From the NCBI RefSeq assembly GCF_900129505.1, contig NZ_LT670818.1, positions 8,403,001-8,467,000 of the forward strand: a DNA stretch of 64,000 nt, written 5' to 3'. Numbering within the stretch: position 1 is the stretch's first letter; every line of letters begins with the position of its first letter. The position numbers and the translations under genes were made by a program. The notes below the pieces were generated by a model, which did not search any database, was not told where the DNA came from, and saw nothing but the letters and a program-made list of their open reading frames with translations. Source of the DNA: Bradyrhizobium erythrophlei (GTDB lineage Bacteria; Pseudomonadota; Alphaproteobacteria; Rhizobiales; Xanthobacteraceae). This document shows, piece by piece, positions 24,516 to 33,449 of this stretch.

Positions 24516-26744
24516 ATGAATGCCGGGGGCCATTCCGAGCAGCAGCTTGCAGCCGCGATGGCTCATCATCGTGCCGGCCGCCTGGCCGAGGCCGAACGGC
24601 TGTACCGGCTTGCCTGTGACGATGATCCGAAGAATGCGCGCGCCTTTCACTTGTTGGGAGTGGTTGCCCATCAGCTAGGGCGCCCCGATGCGGCATCGCT
24701 CGTCGGCCGGGCAGTGACACTCGATCCGCGCTTCGCCGAGGCCCACAACGACAGAGGCGCGATCCTCGCGGCCAATAGATCGTTTACCGACGCAGTCGCC
24801 TGCTTCGAGCGGGCCGTGAGCCTCAATCCCGGATATCATGAGGCTCGCAACAATCTCGCGCGGGGATTGCGATCGCTTGGCCGCTTCGGTGAAGCGCTGG
24901 TACAGTTCGAACAGATACTAAAGTACGCGCCGGATTCTCCGGTTGCGCATTTCAATCTGGCATCGGTGTTCGAATTGGCCGGCCGAAAGTCGGATGCCGA
25001 AAGTCATTACTGCAGCGCCATTTCACTACGACCCGATTTTGTTGATGCGCATATCCATCTTGCCTTGCTGCTCTTGGATTTGGATCGGCTGCCCGAAGCG
25101 CTGGTTCATGCGGAACGCGCGGTCGCACTGCGTCCGGACAGTGCCGGCGCGCGCAATAATCTTGGCAATATTCTCAGGACCATGGGCCTGCGCGATGCGG
25201 CGATTGCGCAATACGAGGCGGCGCTCGGGACCGATCCGAGCTCTTTCATGGCGCATTACAATTGTGGCGTAGCGCTGCGCGGTGAGGCACGAATTGCAGA
25301 AGCAAGACGGCATTTCGCGCAAGCCCTGGCGCTCAAGCCAAACTTTCTCGAAGCCGAATTGGCCCTGTGCATGGCGGAGCTTCCGGCACTCTACAATGAT
25401 GAACCCGAGATCGCCGAGCGGCGCGACGCCTATGCAGGCCGGCTCGCCGGGCTCTGCGCGGACACCGCGAGTGCCGAAGCACCTGCAGCACTGGCGGAGA
25501 CGATCGGCTCGCACCAGCCGTTTTATCTGCCCTATCAGGGCCGTAACGATCGAGAGCTTCAGGTCTTGTACGGCTCGATGGTTTGCGGCGTGATGGCTGC
25601 GCGATACGATGCGCCCGTTATGCCTGCCGCGCCAGGTCCGGGGGAGCCGATCCGCCTTGGTATCGTCAGCGGGTTCTTCAGACAACACTCGAATTGGAAG
25701 ATCCCGATCAAGGGATGGCTTAGCGAACTGGACCGAACGCGATTCCATGTGTCCGGCTATTACACCAGCGGAGAGCGGGATGATCAGACCGAGATGGCCG
25801 CGACATTGTGCAGACGTTTCGTGCAGGGCCCGCTGTCGCTCGATGCATGGCGGCGCACGATCCTGGACGATGCGCCCGATATCCTGATCTTTCCTGAAAT
25901 TGGAATGGACAAGGTATCGGCCCAGCTGGCGGCGCAGCGCCTCGCGGCGGTTCAATGCGCTTCCTGGGGGCATCCGGTCACCAGCGGTTTTCCGACGATC
26001 GATTATTTCATCAGCAGCGATCTCATGGAGCCGGCAGGAGCCGCGGCTCAATATTCCGAGCGGTTGATCCGGCTTCCGAATCTCTCGATCTACTACGAAC
26101 CATCGGACGTTCCGGCTCGCGGCGTTGACCGGACACAGCTGGGTTTGCGCGCAGATTCCGTGGCTTTTTGGTGCTGTCAGTCCTTGCCCAAATACCTGCC
26201 GCAGTTTGACCAGGTCTTTGCGCGCATTGCCGCCAAGGTTCCCGGCTGCCAGTTCACGTTTATCGAATTCGCGGGCGGCCGGGGTGTCACGGAGATGTTT
26301 CGCGGGCGCCTTGATCGCGCGTTCCTGGCCCTAGGCCTGAAGGCGGCCGATCACTGCGTTTTTCTGCCACGTCTGGCCCCGGACCATTTTGTTGCTGCGA
26401 TCGGTCAATGCGACGTAGTGCTGGACAGCATTGGATGGTCGGGTTGCAACTCCATTCTGGAGAGCCTGGTTCACAATGTTCCCATCGTCACCCTGCCCGG
26501 TGACACGATGCGCGCCCGGCATGCCGCCGCTATCCTGGAAAGGATGGGGATGCGCGAGACGACGGCGCGGACCGTCGACGACTACGTCTCGATCGCAGTG
26601 TCGCTCGGCCGTGATGCGGCAAAACGGGCTGAGTTTTCCACCCGAATCGCAAACAAGAAGCAACTCGTTTACCGCGATCGCGTCTGCATCGCCGCCCTCG
26701 AGGCATTTCTGGACAAAGCCGCCCGCCCTGGCCAAGAAGTCTGA
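24516..26744 (+). CDS. Second TPR / GT41-like glycosyltransferase (divergent)
   Basis: 742 aa from the ATG at 24516 (MNAGGHSEQQLAAAMAHHRA); a longer frame reaches upstream but overlaps the secreted-protein gene. TPRs span about residues 10-290. The C-terminal domain keeps GT41 landmarks in diverged form: ASWGHPVTSGFPTIDYFISS, FWCCQSLPKYLPQFDQVFAR and CDVVLDSIGWSGCNSILESL followed by VHNVPIVTLPGD. The OGT-like HTT motif is replaced by CNS, so the donor or chemistry may differ from the first copy. The two are not recent duplicates. Probably one operon with the preceding genes. Confidence 0.83.
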   Translation: MNAGGHSEQQLAAAMAHHRAGRLAEAERLYRLACDDDPKNARAFHLLGVVAHQLGRPDAASLVGRAVTLDPRFAEAHNDRGAILAANRSFTDAVACFERAVSLNPGYHEARNNLARGLRSLGRFGEALVQFEQILKYAPDSPVAHFNLASVFELAGRKSDAESHYCSAISLRPDFVDAHIHLALLLLDLDRLPEALVHAERAVALRPDSAGARNNLGNILRTMGLRDAAIAQYEAALGTDPSSFMAHYNCGVALRGEARIAEARRHFAQALALKPNFLEAELALCMAELPALYNDEPEIAERRDAYAGRLAGLCADTASAEAPAALAETIGSHQPFYLPYQGRNDRELQVLYGSMVCGVMAARYDAPVMPAAPGPGEPIRLGIVSGFFRQHSNWKIPIKGWLSELDRTRFHVSGYYTSGERDDQTEMAATLCRRFVQGPLSLDAWRRTILDDAPDILIFPEIGMDKVSAQLAAQRLAAVQCASWGHPVTSGFPTIDYFISSDLMEPAGAAAQYSERLIRLPNLSIYYEPSDVPARGVDRTQLGLRADSVAFWCCQSLPKYLPQFDQVFARIAAKVPGCQFTFIEFAGGRGVTEMFRGRLDRAFLALGLKAADHCVFLPRLAPDHFVAAIGQCDVVLDSIGWSGCNSILESLVHNVPIVTLPGDTMRARHAAAILERMGMRETTARTVDDYVSIAVSLGRDAAKRAEFSTRIANKKQLVYRDRVCIAALEAFLDKAARPGQEV

Positions 26745-26936
26745 AAATCAGAATAACCTGCATGCCGCAGGTCCGACACCCATTCGGACCTTGCTGAGCC
26801 GACTTGCCCCTGATGACAAGGATCGGTATCCAAGTTAACGAATTGTGGCCCGGGTGTAAGATCGCCTGCAGCACCAGGGGCATTGGACTGAGCCTACGGG
26901 AGCCAGCAAAGGGGTCGGTCCGTTCGGACGAGAGCA

Positions 26937-28268
26937 ATGGCCAGCAAGCGAACGTCGCGCCCCCCTCTTCCGTCCCGGTCAGAGCTGCGAGAGCAGGTAG
27001 CTGAACTCGCTGCGCAGCAAGCGGCCATGTCGGAGGTGCTTCGCGCGATCGCCAGCTCGCCGCACGACCTTCAACCCGTCTTTGAGACCATCCTCGACAG
27101 CGCCACGCGGCTCTGCCGAGTTGATTCGGCGGCCCTGCGTCTCTCCGAAGAAGGGGGCGCACGCCGCGTCGCACAGAGACTTACGCCGGGCGCGGCCGCC
27201 CAGTGGACAGGACCACCACCTCTCGCGCGACCAGGCACCTTTCTGGGTGGGCTCGCTATCAGAAAAACGCCCCTCCACATTCCCGATATAACGCAACATG
27301 AAAGTTATGTCGGGGGCGATCCCACCGTAGTGGCCGCCGTCGATTTGGGAGGAATGCGGACACAACTTTCCGTACCGCTGTTGAAGGACGATCACGTCAT
27401 CGGATATATCGGCCTTGCACGGCGGCGGCTGCAGCCCTTCACGGACAGGGAAATCGAGCTTGTCACCGATTTCGCCAGGCAGGCGACAATCGCGCTGGAC
27501 ATTACGCGTCGCGAGCGGGAGCTTCGCGAGGTCCAGGGGGAGCTCGCACGCGCCAATCGCGTTGCCATTCTTGGACAACTCACCGCCTCTATTGCCCATG
27601 AGCTCAGGCAGCCCTTGACCGGCCTCGCCGTGAACGCGAACGCCGGCCTGAACTGGCTCGCGCTGCAACCGCCCGACCTCGGGAAGGCAAAACGCACTTT
27701 CGAGAGCATTGTCGAGGATAGCCGTCGCGCAGGCGACATCATAAATAGCCTGATGGACCTCACGAAGAAGGAGGCGCCGCGGAAGGAGCTTTTGGACATC
27801 AATGACGCGATCGTGGAGGTCGCTGCGCTGATCCACAGCAAAGCCCTCAAGAGCGGCGTTTCGATACACAAGCAGCTCGCACCGCGTTTGCCCCGTCTTC
27901 AGGGCGACCGAGTGCAATTGCAGCAGGTGGTTCTGAACTTGATCGCCAACGCCATTCAGGCGATGAGCGGCCTCTCGGAGGGCAAGCGAGAGCTGCAGAT
28001 CAGCACCGAGAGAACGGAGAACGGCGTGGGGGTTGCCTGCCGGGATACCGGTCCAGGGTTGACGCCGGAAACGCTGGACCGTCTGTTCGAGCCATTCTAC
28101 ACGACGAGATCTGACGGTATGGGCATGGGACTGTCGATCTGCCGTTCCATCGTCCAAGCACATGGCGGGCGACTATGGGCGACCGCCTGCAAGCCGAAAG
28201 GCGCTCTATTTCAGTTCACGATCCCTGCCGACCAAGACGATGGCGGATTTGAATCCACGATGAGCTAA
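26937..28268 (+). CDS. GAF-domain sensor histidine kinase
   Basis: 443 aa, no membrane segment, so cytosolic. A short coiled coil (SELREQVAELAAQQAAMSEV) leads into a GAF domain (about 40-190; LSVPLLKDDHVIGYIGLARR, PFTDREIELVTDFARQATIA). A HisKA domain has His221 (LTASIAHELRQPLTGLAVNA), and the HATPase domain has NLIANAIQAM, DTGPGLTPETL and GMGMGLSICRSIV. The signal and output are unknown: no response regulator gene lies nearby, so it is an orphan kinase. The gap to the GT41 gene is 192 nt. Confidence 0.9.
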   Translation: MASKRTSRPPLPSRSELREQVAELAAQQAAMSEVLRAIASSPHDLQPVFETILDSATRLCRVDSAALRLSEEGGARRVAQRLTPGAAAQWTGPPPLARPGTFLGGLAIRKTPLHIPDITQHESYVGGDPTVVAAVDLGGMRTQLSVPLLKDDHVIGYIGLARRRLQPFTDREIELVTDFARQATIALDITRRERELREVQGELARANRVAILGQLTASIAHELRQPLTGLAVNANAGLNWLALQPPDLGKAKRTFESIVEDSRRAGDIINSLMDLTKKEAPRKELLDINDAIVEVAALIHSKALKSGVSIHKQLAPRLPRLQGDRVQLQQVVLNLIANAIQAMSGLSEGKRELQISTERTENGVGVACRDTGPGLTPETLDRLFEPFYTTRSDGMGMGLSICRSIVQAHGGRLWATACKPKGALFQFTIPADQDDGGFESTMS

Positions 28269-28324
28269 AGAGCAGACGCGCAGGCAGCAAGGTGCACCGC
28301 TCTGGACGGCGCTCAAGGCGCGCG

Positions 28325-31300
28325 CTATTTCGCCGCGTCAGCCCGCGTCAAACCGATGATCCGCGGCAGCGAGCCGGTGTGGACCGGTTCGGCGCCCTCC
28401 ACGCCCGGCGGCAGCGGCGCGCGCGCGGTCGCGTCCGGGAAGCGCGTCTTCATCTCGCGCAGGAAGCCGTCGAGCGTGTCGACCTTCGCGGCCATCTTGG
28501 CGATCTCCGCGAATTCGGCGCTGTTGGCGCCGGCCGGTTTGCTCGCGGTATCGAAGGCGGCCCGGTCGGCATCGCCGTTCATCAACGGCACATATTTTTC
28601 GCGGAATCGCGCCAGCCCGATGGCATCCTCGGCCAGCGCATATCCGACCACCGCGCGGATCACGTCGCCCTTCTCGGCGGGGCTCAAGGGTCTGAAGTCG
28701 CGCCAGCGGTCGCTGTAGTAGAGTTCGATCTGTTCGGAGGCCTCGCGCCAGCGTCGCGCCGCCCAGTAGATATCGGAGCGCAGCCGGATTGCCTCGCGGC
28801 CGGAAATGTTGGAAATGATGTCGAGCGCGAGGTCGTGGCGTCCGACGTCGCTCTGTGCGCGCGCTTCCAGTAGCAGCCGCTGCTGACGCAATTCGCCCGA
28901 CAGATCGGCAATGCGCGTGGAACGAAGTGCGGTGATCGCGCGATCCGGCTTGCGGTTAGTCAAATAGACCATGGCGAGCCGCGCCGCGACCTGGGCGCGC
29001 GCCGCGCCCTCCAGCCGCTTGTCGACCTGATACTGCAGCAGTTCGCTGGCCTGATCGAGCAAATCGACCGCGACCAGCCGGTCCGCGAGCTTTCGGATCA
29101 TCTCGTCGCCGCGTCGCCCGATCGGCGTCAGATCGCGATTTTCATAGAACATGCCGAGCGCGTCGACCGGCGGAAGATCGTCGCCCTTCGGACTGAGAAA
29201 CAGCTGCGCGAACAGCGCCGACGCAATGTCCTGGCTCTGCCGCGAGGCTTCCGAATTGGACTGCAGCCTGGTCGCGGTCTTGGCCGCCTGGAAGGCTTCG
29301 CCGTAGCGCCCGGTTTCGGCGTAGATGCGCTCCAGCAGCAGCAGCGTCTTCACCTCGATGCCGTCGCCCCGCCACATTGCCTGCAGCGTTTCGAGTTCGC
29401 GCAAGGCGTCGAGCTGGCTGATTTCGTCACGTCTCTGCTTGAGCGCGATCTCGCGCAGCTTGGCCTCGGCCGCAGCGGCGCGGTCCGGCGATTCGACGGC
29501 AGCCCTGTACTGATCCAGCGCATCCTTGTCGTGTCCGAGTCCTTCGGCGAGCCAGCCGCGCAGCACCGCGGTCGCGGGTTTCGCCTCGGGCGCAACGCCG
29601 ATGACATCCAGCTCGCTGCTGCGCTTCGATGCCCCCGGAAAGTCCTTGACCTCGAGCGCCGCGCGCATCGAATCGGTGAGAACGATGCGCTGCAACTCGG
29701 TCGGCAGCGAGGGGATCACCACTTCGGAATTCTTGAATTTCTCCCGCGCGTCCGTCCACTTCTCCTGGCGCGCATAGGCCAGCGCCTTCCACAATTGCGA
29801 ATCGTAATTGCCGCCGACCACTGGGTTGTTGAGGTCCTTTAGCGCCCTATCCGGACGCCCGATCAGGCTGTTGGCGACCGAACGCATGACCAGCGCATTG
29901 GGGTCCTCGAGACCCGCCTTGGCGCCGGAAAGGGCGAGATCGAGCACGCCCTTGGCTTCGTGATACCACGCCCGCGACATGTAGAAGCGGGCGAGATCGA
30001 GGTTCGCCGCAATGCGCCGGTCGGCCTCGGCGGCCCCGGCCGCGGTGATCAGTTCGTCCTCGCGCGCGATGAAATTCCCCTCCTGGCCCTTGCGCCACTC
30101 GATCGGGTCGAAAACCGGACGCGCGGCCGACGTCGCGCGCTGCGCGCCGACCTCGGCCGACGAGAGCGTCAGGCCGCCGGGCCGGCCGAGCAGAACCTTG
30201 TCCGATATGATTTGGGCGGTGACGTCGTCGGAGTTCGGACGAAGCGCGACACCGTGGATGGATTCGAGCAGCGACAGTTCGACGAAATCCTGCCGCTTGA
30301 TGAAGCCGCGAACCGGTGCCCCTGCCGTCACTACGATGATTGTGTCGCCGGCGTCCGGATCGGTGAGCCTGTGCAGCCGGCCGGCCTTGGCAAGCGGCAC
30401 CGTGACATTGGCGAGCGAAGGATCGGCGATGTTGCGGACCGCCACCAAAGGCTGGCTGGGCGTCCGCAGCACGTCGGAAAAATTGAGCGTCCAATTCGCG
30501 CTGCCCGGCTCGTCATCGCTCGTCAGCGAGGGCAGTTGCGGGCGGTTCAAACGAATGCGGATCGCCTGCCCGTTCTCCAGCGCAAATATGCCGACATCCG
30601 ATATGATCGATCCGCCCTTGTTGCGGATCGGCTCGACATCGATCGGTTTTGCGGAATCGAACACCAGCCAGACCGCGTCGGCGCGGCGAAACAGGGCCGC
30701 CGGCGTCGGCGCGGCGAACGAAAAGGTCAGGCTCAGGCCTTCGCTGGTTCGCATTGCCACCACACCGGTCGTGCCCTCGCCGGCCTTGCCCGCCGCAGCA
30801 GGCTTGGTCTCGGCCGCGGGCTCCACGGCGGCGGCTGGCATCTTTTGCCGCGGCGGCTCGGCCAGCGCGGGCGGGGCTTCCTGCGCAGCCTCTTGCCTCG
30901 GCGCTTCGGACTTTGCCGCCTCGGACATCGGCGGCTCGGACGCTGGCGCTTCGGATTTTGACATCTCGGATTTGGGCGGCTCTGCGACCGGCGATGGTGC
31001 CAGCGCTGGCTCGGACCTGACCTCGATATTGGCCTCCTTGGCGATCGCCTCCGAGGTCGGCGGCACGATGGCAGCCGGCCGTCGTGGCGGCGCCGGCGGC
31101 TCGGAGAGCTTCGCCATCGGCACGGCCGGCACCGCCTCGGCGCGAGCCGGCGCGGCATGGCCGGGTGCTGCGGCCTCACGGCCCGCCGGCGCGTGCGAGG
31201 CATCCGCCGCGGGCGAAGGCAGCGCCGCCGGCTTCTGCGGCGCCTGGAAGGCAACGTCGATCACGTAGTTCTTCTCTTCGCGGAAGGAGTGGACATCGAC

Positions 31301-32119
31301 ATCGCCGATCAGCGTCATTTCCACCGCGGTCGCCTCGCCGTCGACCTTCTGATTGATCGAGGCGATGTTCGGCGGCGCTGCCTCCTTGGCATCCGCCAGA
31401 TCGAAAGTCAGCGACGCATTGAACTGCAGCGTCAGCTTCTGATCGTTCAATACCGAGGAGACGCCGACGCCATCCGGCATCTCGAACACGAATCGCACGA
31501 AGGTCGGCTGCACCGAGGTACGCACGCGAACCGGCGGACGCTTCTTGGCCTCCGCCTCGGCGCGCTGCAGGCGAAGCGCGCGCTCGGCGGCGCGGGCGCG
31601 CTCGGCGAGCTCGCGGACCACCTCCTGCGGCAGGCTGGGCGGCGGACCGTCCCAGGAATCGGGCAAGAGATCGACGAATACCCGCTCGCCGGCGGTCATG
31701 GTATTGACGGTCACCCGGCGCGCCAGCGACAGCCGGATCGCCGAACCATCGGGATCGCGCCGTGCGGAATTGACGTAATCGGGCGCATATTCAGGCAACC
31801 GGTCGACCGCAATATCCACCGGCTGGACGAAACGAATGACCAGGATCGAGCCGGCGGTGGTCACATCGGAAGGAACATCTTTGGCGAGTTTCAGGATCAG
31901 CCTGGCGTAGCCCCCGGAAGTGGAAAACGTCGCCTCGCCCTTGACCGCATCGGCGGCGCGGCAGGCGCCGGAAAAGCTCACGCCGACCAGGACCAGCACC
32001 GTCGCGAGCCACGAAACGCGGCGGAGGCGACACTGCGCCGCCCGAGCGCCGGCGCGGGCTTGCGACCAAACTCCAGCGGCAGCCTTTCGCGCCATTCCAA
32101 AGGGTACTTTCAGCTTCAA
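28325..32119 (-). CDS. Large periplasmic AMIN-like/TPR protein of the motility operon
   Basis: 1264 aa. An N-terminal hydrophobic segment (about residues 36-55, ATVLVLVGVSFSGACRA) directs export. Beta-rich AMIN-like segments follow (FSTSGGYARLILKLAKDVPS; VQPTFVRFVFEMPDGVGVSS), then a Pro/Glu/Ser-rich linker with repeated KSEAP-like units, another AMIN-like segment (LSLTFSFAAPTPAALFRRAD) and a long helical TPR-like region from about residue 690 to the end. It lies 80 nt downstream of motE in the fliL-fliM-DUF6468-motE run. AMIN domains bind peptidoglycan or polysaccharide, so a role in anchoring stator or basal body to the wall is plausible, not shown. Confidence 0.75.
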   Translation of the reverse strand: MKLKVPFGMARKAAAGVWSQARAGARAAQCRLRRVSWLATVLVLVGVSFSGACRAADAVKGEATFSTSGGYARLILKLAKDVPSDVTTAGSILVIRFVQPVDIAVDRLPEYAPDYVNSARRDPDGSAIRLSLARRVTVNTMTAGERVFVDLLPDSWDGPPPSLPQEVVRELAERARAAERALRLQRAEAEAKKRPPVRVRTSVQPTFVRFVFEMPDGVGVSSVLNDQKLTLQFNASLTFDLADAKEAAPPNIASINQKVDGEATAVEMTLIGDVDVHSFREEKNYVIDVAFQAPQKPAALPSPAADASHAPAGREAAAPGHAAPARAEAVPAVPMAKLSEPPAPPRRPAAIVPPTSEAIAKEANIEVRSEPALAPSPVAEPPKSEMSKSEAPASEPPMSEAAKSEAPRQEAAQEAPPALAEPPRQKMPAAAVEPAAETKPAAAGKAGEGTTGVVAMRTSEGLSLTFSFAAPTPAALFRRADAVWLVFDSAKPIDVEPIRNKGGSIISDVGIFALENGQAIRIRLNRPQLPSLTSDDEPGSANWTLNFSDVLRTPSQPLVAVRNIADPSLANVTVPLAKAGRLHRLTDPDAGDTIIVVTAGAPVRGFIKRQDFVELSLLESIHGVALRPNSDDVTAQIISDKVLLGRPGGLTLSSAEVGAQRATSAARPVFDPIEWRKGQEGNFIAREDELITAAGAAEADRRIAANLDLARFYMSRAWYHEAKGVLDLALSGAKAGLEDPNALVMRSVANSLIGRPDRALKDLNNPVVGGNYDSQLWKALAYARQEKWTDAREKFKNSEVVIPSLPTELQRIVLTDSMRAALEVKDFPGASKRSSELDVIGVAPEAKPATAVLRGWLAEGLGHDKDALDQYRAAVESPDRAAAAEAKLREIALKQRRDEISQLDALRELETLQAMWRGDGIEVKTLLLLERIYAETGRYGEAFQAAKTATRLQSNSEASRQSQDIASALFAQLFLSPKGDDLPPVDALGMFYENRDLTPIGRRGDEMIRKLADRLVAVDLLDQASELLQYQVDKRLEGAARAQVAARLAMVYLTNRKPDRAITALRSTRIADLSGELRQQRLLLEARAQSDVGRHDLALDIISNISGREAIRLRSDIYWAARRWREASEQIELYYSDRWRDFRPLSPAEKGDVIRAVVGYALAEDAIGLARFREKYVPLMNGDADRAAFDTASKPAGANSAEFAEIAKMAAKVDTLDGFLREMKTRFPDATARAPLPPGVEGAEPVHTGSLPRIIGLTRADAAK

Positions 32120-32199
32120 GGATCGCTCGCGACAGGGCGCCCTCCCCCCACGCGGTCGAATCCTAGAATTGGCGAATTAAGGTCCTGTTAAATATCCCG

Positions 32200-33003
32200 C
32201 TAATTGGGCTTTTGCGGCAGCATCTTGCCTTCGATTTTGGGAAGATCGGCGGCGGAAGCGGAAGTCGATTTATCCGATCCGGCGCGGCGGGCCATTTCGA
32301 CGGTCAGCCGCTCGGCCGCCTCCGTCGACATGAGGCCGAGAATATCGGACATCTTGCGCGGCGCGATCTGGGTTGCGATTTCGATCAGCACCGGCATTTC
32401 GAGGTGGTCGAACACCTTGGCGGCGTCCTTCGGCTTCATGCCCTCGTACATGGTGATGATGCCCTTGAAGCGGGCGTTATCGGCTTCGGCCTTCTGCTGG
32501 GTCGCGGTGGTGATGCGCGATTCCGTCGCCTTCAACTCCTCGGTCTGCGCCTCGATGCGTTTCTCGGCGGCCTTGAGCAGGCTTTCGCGAATGTCGATTT
32601 CGCGCGCCCTCGTCTCGAGCTCCTGGCGCCGCGCCTGCAGCCGCTCCAGGATCGCGCGCTCCGACGGCGACACCGACGGGGCTTGCTCGGGATAGACCAC
32701 GGTGCCCTCAGCGGGCTTCACTTCCGGCGGGGCGGGCTTGGCGGCCTCGTCCTTCGGCTTCTCGTGCGTCGAACCGGTGATGTCGTCGGGGTCGGCCTTG
32801 TTATTGCCGCCCGGGAAGTTGAGGTTTTTCTGCGCCCAGGACAATTTACCCGACAATTTTTCCGACAACTTGCCCGGTTGCTGCGGCTGATAATCGAACA
32901 CGTAGCCGCCATCGATCACGAGGCCGGCGATCTTGAGCACCGCAAGCCCTGCGATCGCGATCAGCACGACCGGAATCACGCGAATGTCACGAAGCGATTT
33001 CAT
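32200..33003 (-). CDS. motE: MotE-family motility protein (MgtE-N-like domain)
   Basis: 267 aa. One N-terminal membrane helix (VIPVVLIAIAGLAVLKIAGL), a Pro/Lys linker, a coiled coil (about 115-185; LERLQARRQELETRAREIDI) and a C-terminal MgtE-N-like helical domain (ITMYEGMKPKDAAKVFDHLE followed by MPVLIEIATQIAPRKMSDIL). This is the layout of rhizobial MotE, a periplasmic chaperone for MotC in Sinorhizobium. No motC is in the window, so the partner here may be the large TPR protein downstream. Its start overlaps the DUF6468 stop by 4 nt. Confidence 0.82.
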   Translation of the reverse strand: MKSLRDIRVIPVVLIAIAGLAVLKIAGLVIDGGYVFDYQPQQPGKLSEKLSGKLSWAQKNLNFPGGNNKADPDDITGSTHEKPKDEAAKPAPPEVKPAEGTVVYPEQAPSVSPSERAILERLQARRQELETRAREIDIRESLLKAAEKRIEAQTEELKATESRITTATQQKAEADNARFKGIITMYEGMKPKDAAKVFDHLEMPVLIEIATQIAPRKMSDILGLMSTEAAERLTVEMARRAGSDKSTSASAADLPKIEGKMLPQKPN

Positions 33004-33449
33004 GCGGCGAGGCCACCAGGCCTTCTGCGGTCGGAAAACGCCTGGGCCGCCGCCGCCACTGCCTTGGCGCTCGAGACCCTGGGCGGCGACGCCACGGGCG
33101 GCGGCTCCGCGTCGGTCGCGGGCCGTGCGGCGACCGCGATCTTGGAGAGCCGGCGGAATATATTGTCGCCTTCCGCGAGCTGGTTTTTCAGCTGCTGCGA
33201 CATCCGCTCGGCGGAAGTCAGCTGGCTGCCGAGATGCTCGTTGACGTCACGCACGGTGTGCTTGAGGCCGCCGATCGCGCGCTCGGCGATTTCGGTTGCG
33301 GTGATCAGTTCGGCGATCGTCGCCTTCAGCGAATGTTCATCCGCCTTCAGCCGCTTCAACCTTGAGTTCAAAACCATGCAGTAACCGATTGTCAATATTA
33401 GCAACATCGCCACAAGGCTCTCGATCGCTACTCCGAGTAAATGACTCAT
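33000..33449 (-). CDS. DUF6468 flagellar-locus membrane protein
   Basis: 149 aa. An N-terminal membrane helix (MSHLLGVAIESLVAMLLILT) is followed by a coiled coil (LKADEHSLKATIAELITATE, then RAIGGLKHTVRDV) and a Pro/Ala tail. The conserved N-terminal part corresponds to DUF6468, which is found beside fliM/motE in Alphaproteobacteria. It overlaps fliM by 4 nt upstream and motE by 4 nt downstream, so all three are translationally coupled. Role unknown; the topology suggests a small inner-membrane scaffold. Confidence 0.78.
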   Translation of the reverse strand: MSHLLGVAIESLVAMLLILTIGYCMVLNSRLKRLKADEHSLKATIAELITATEIAERAIGGLKHTVRDVNEHLGSQLTSAERMSQQLKNQLAEGDNIFRRLSKIAVAARPATDAEPPPVASPPRVSSAKAVAAAAQAFSDRRRPGGLAA

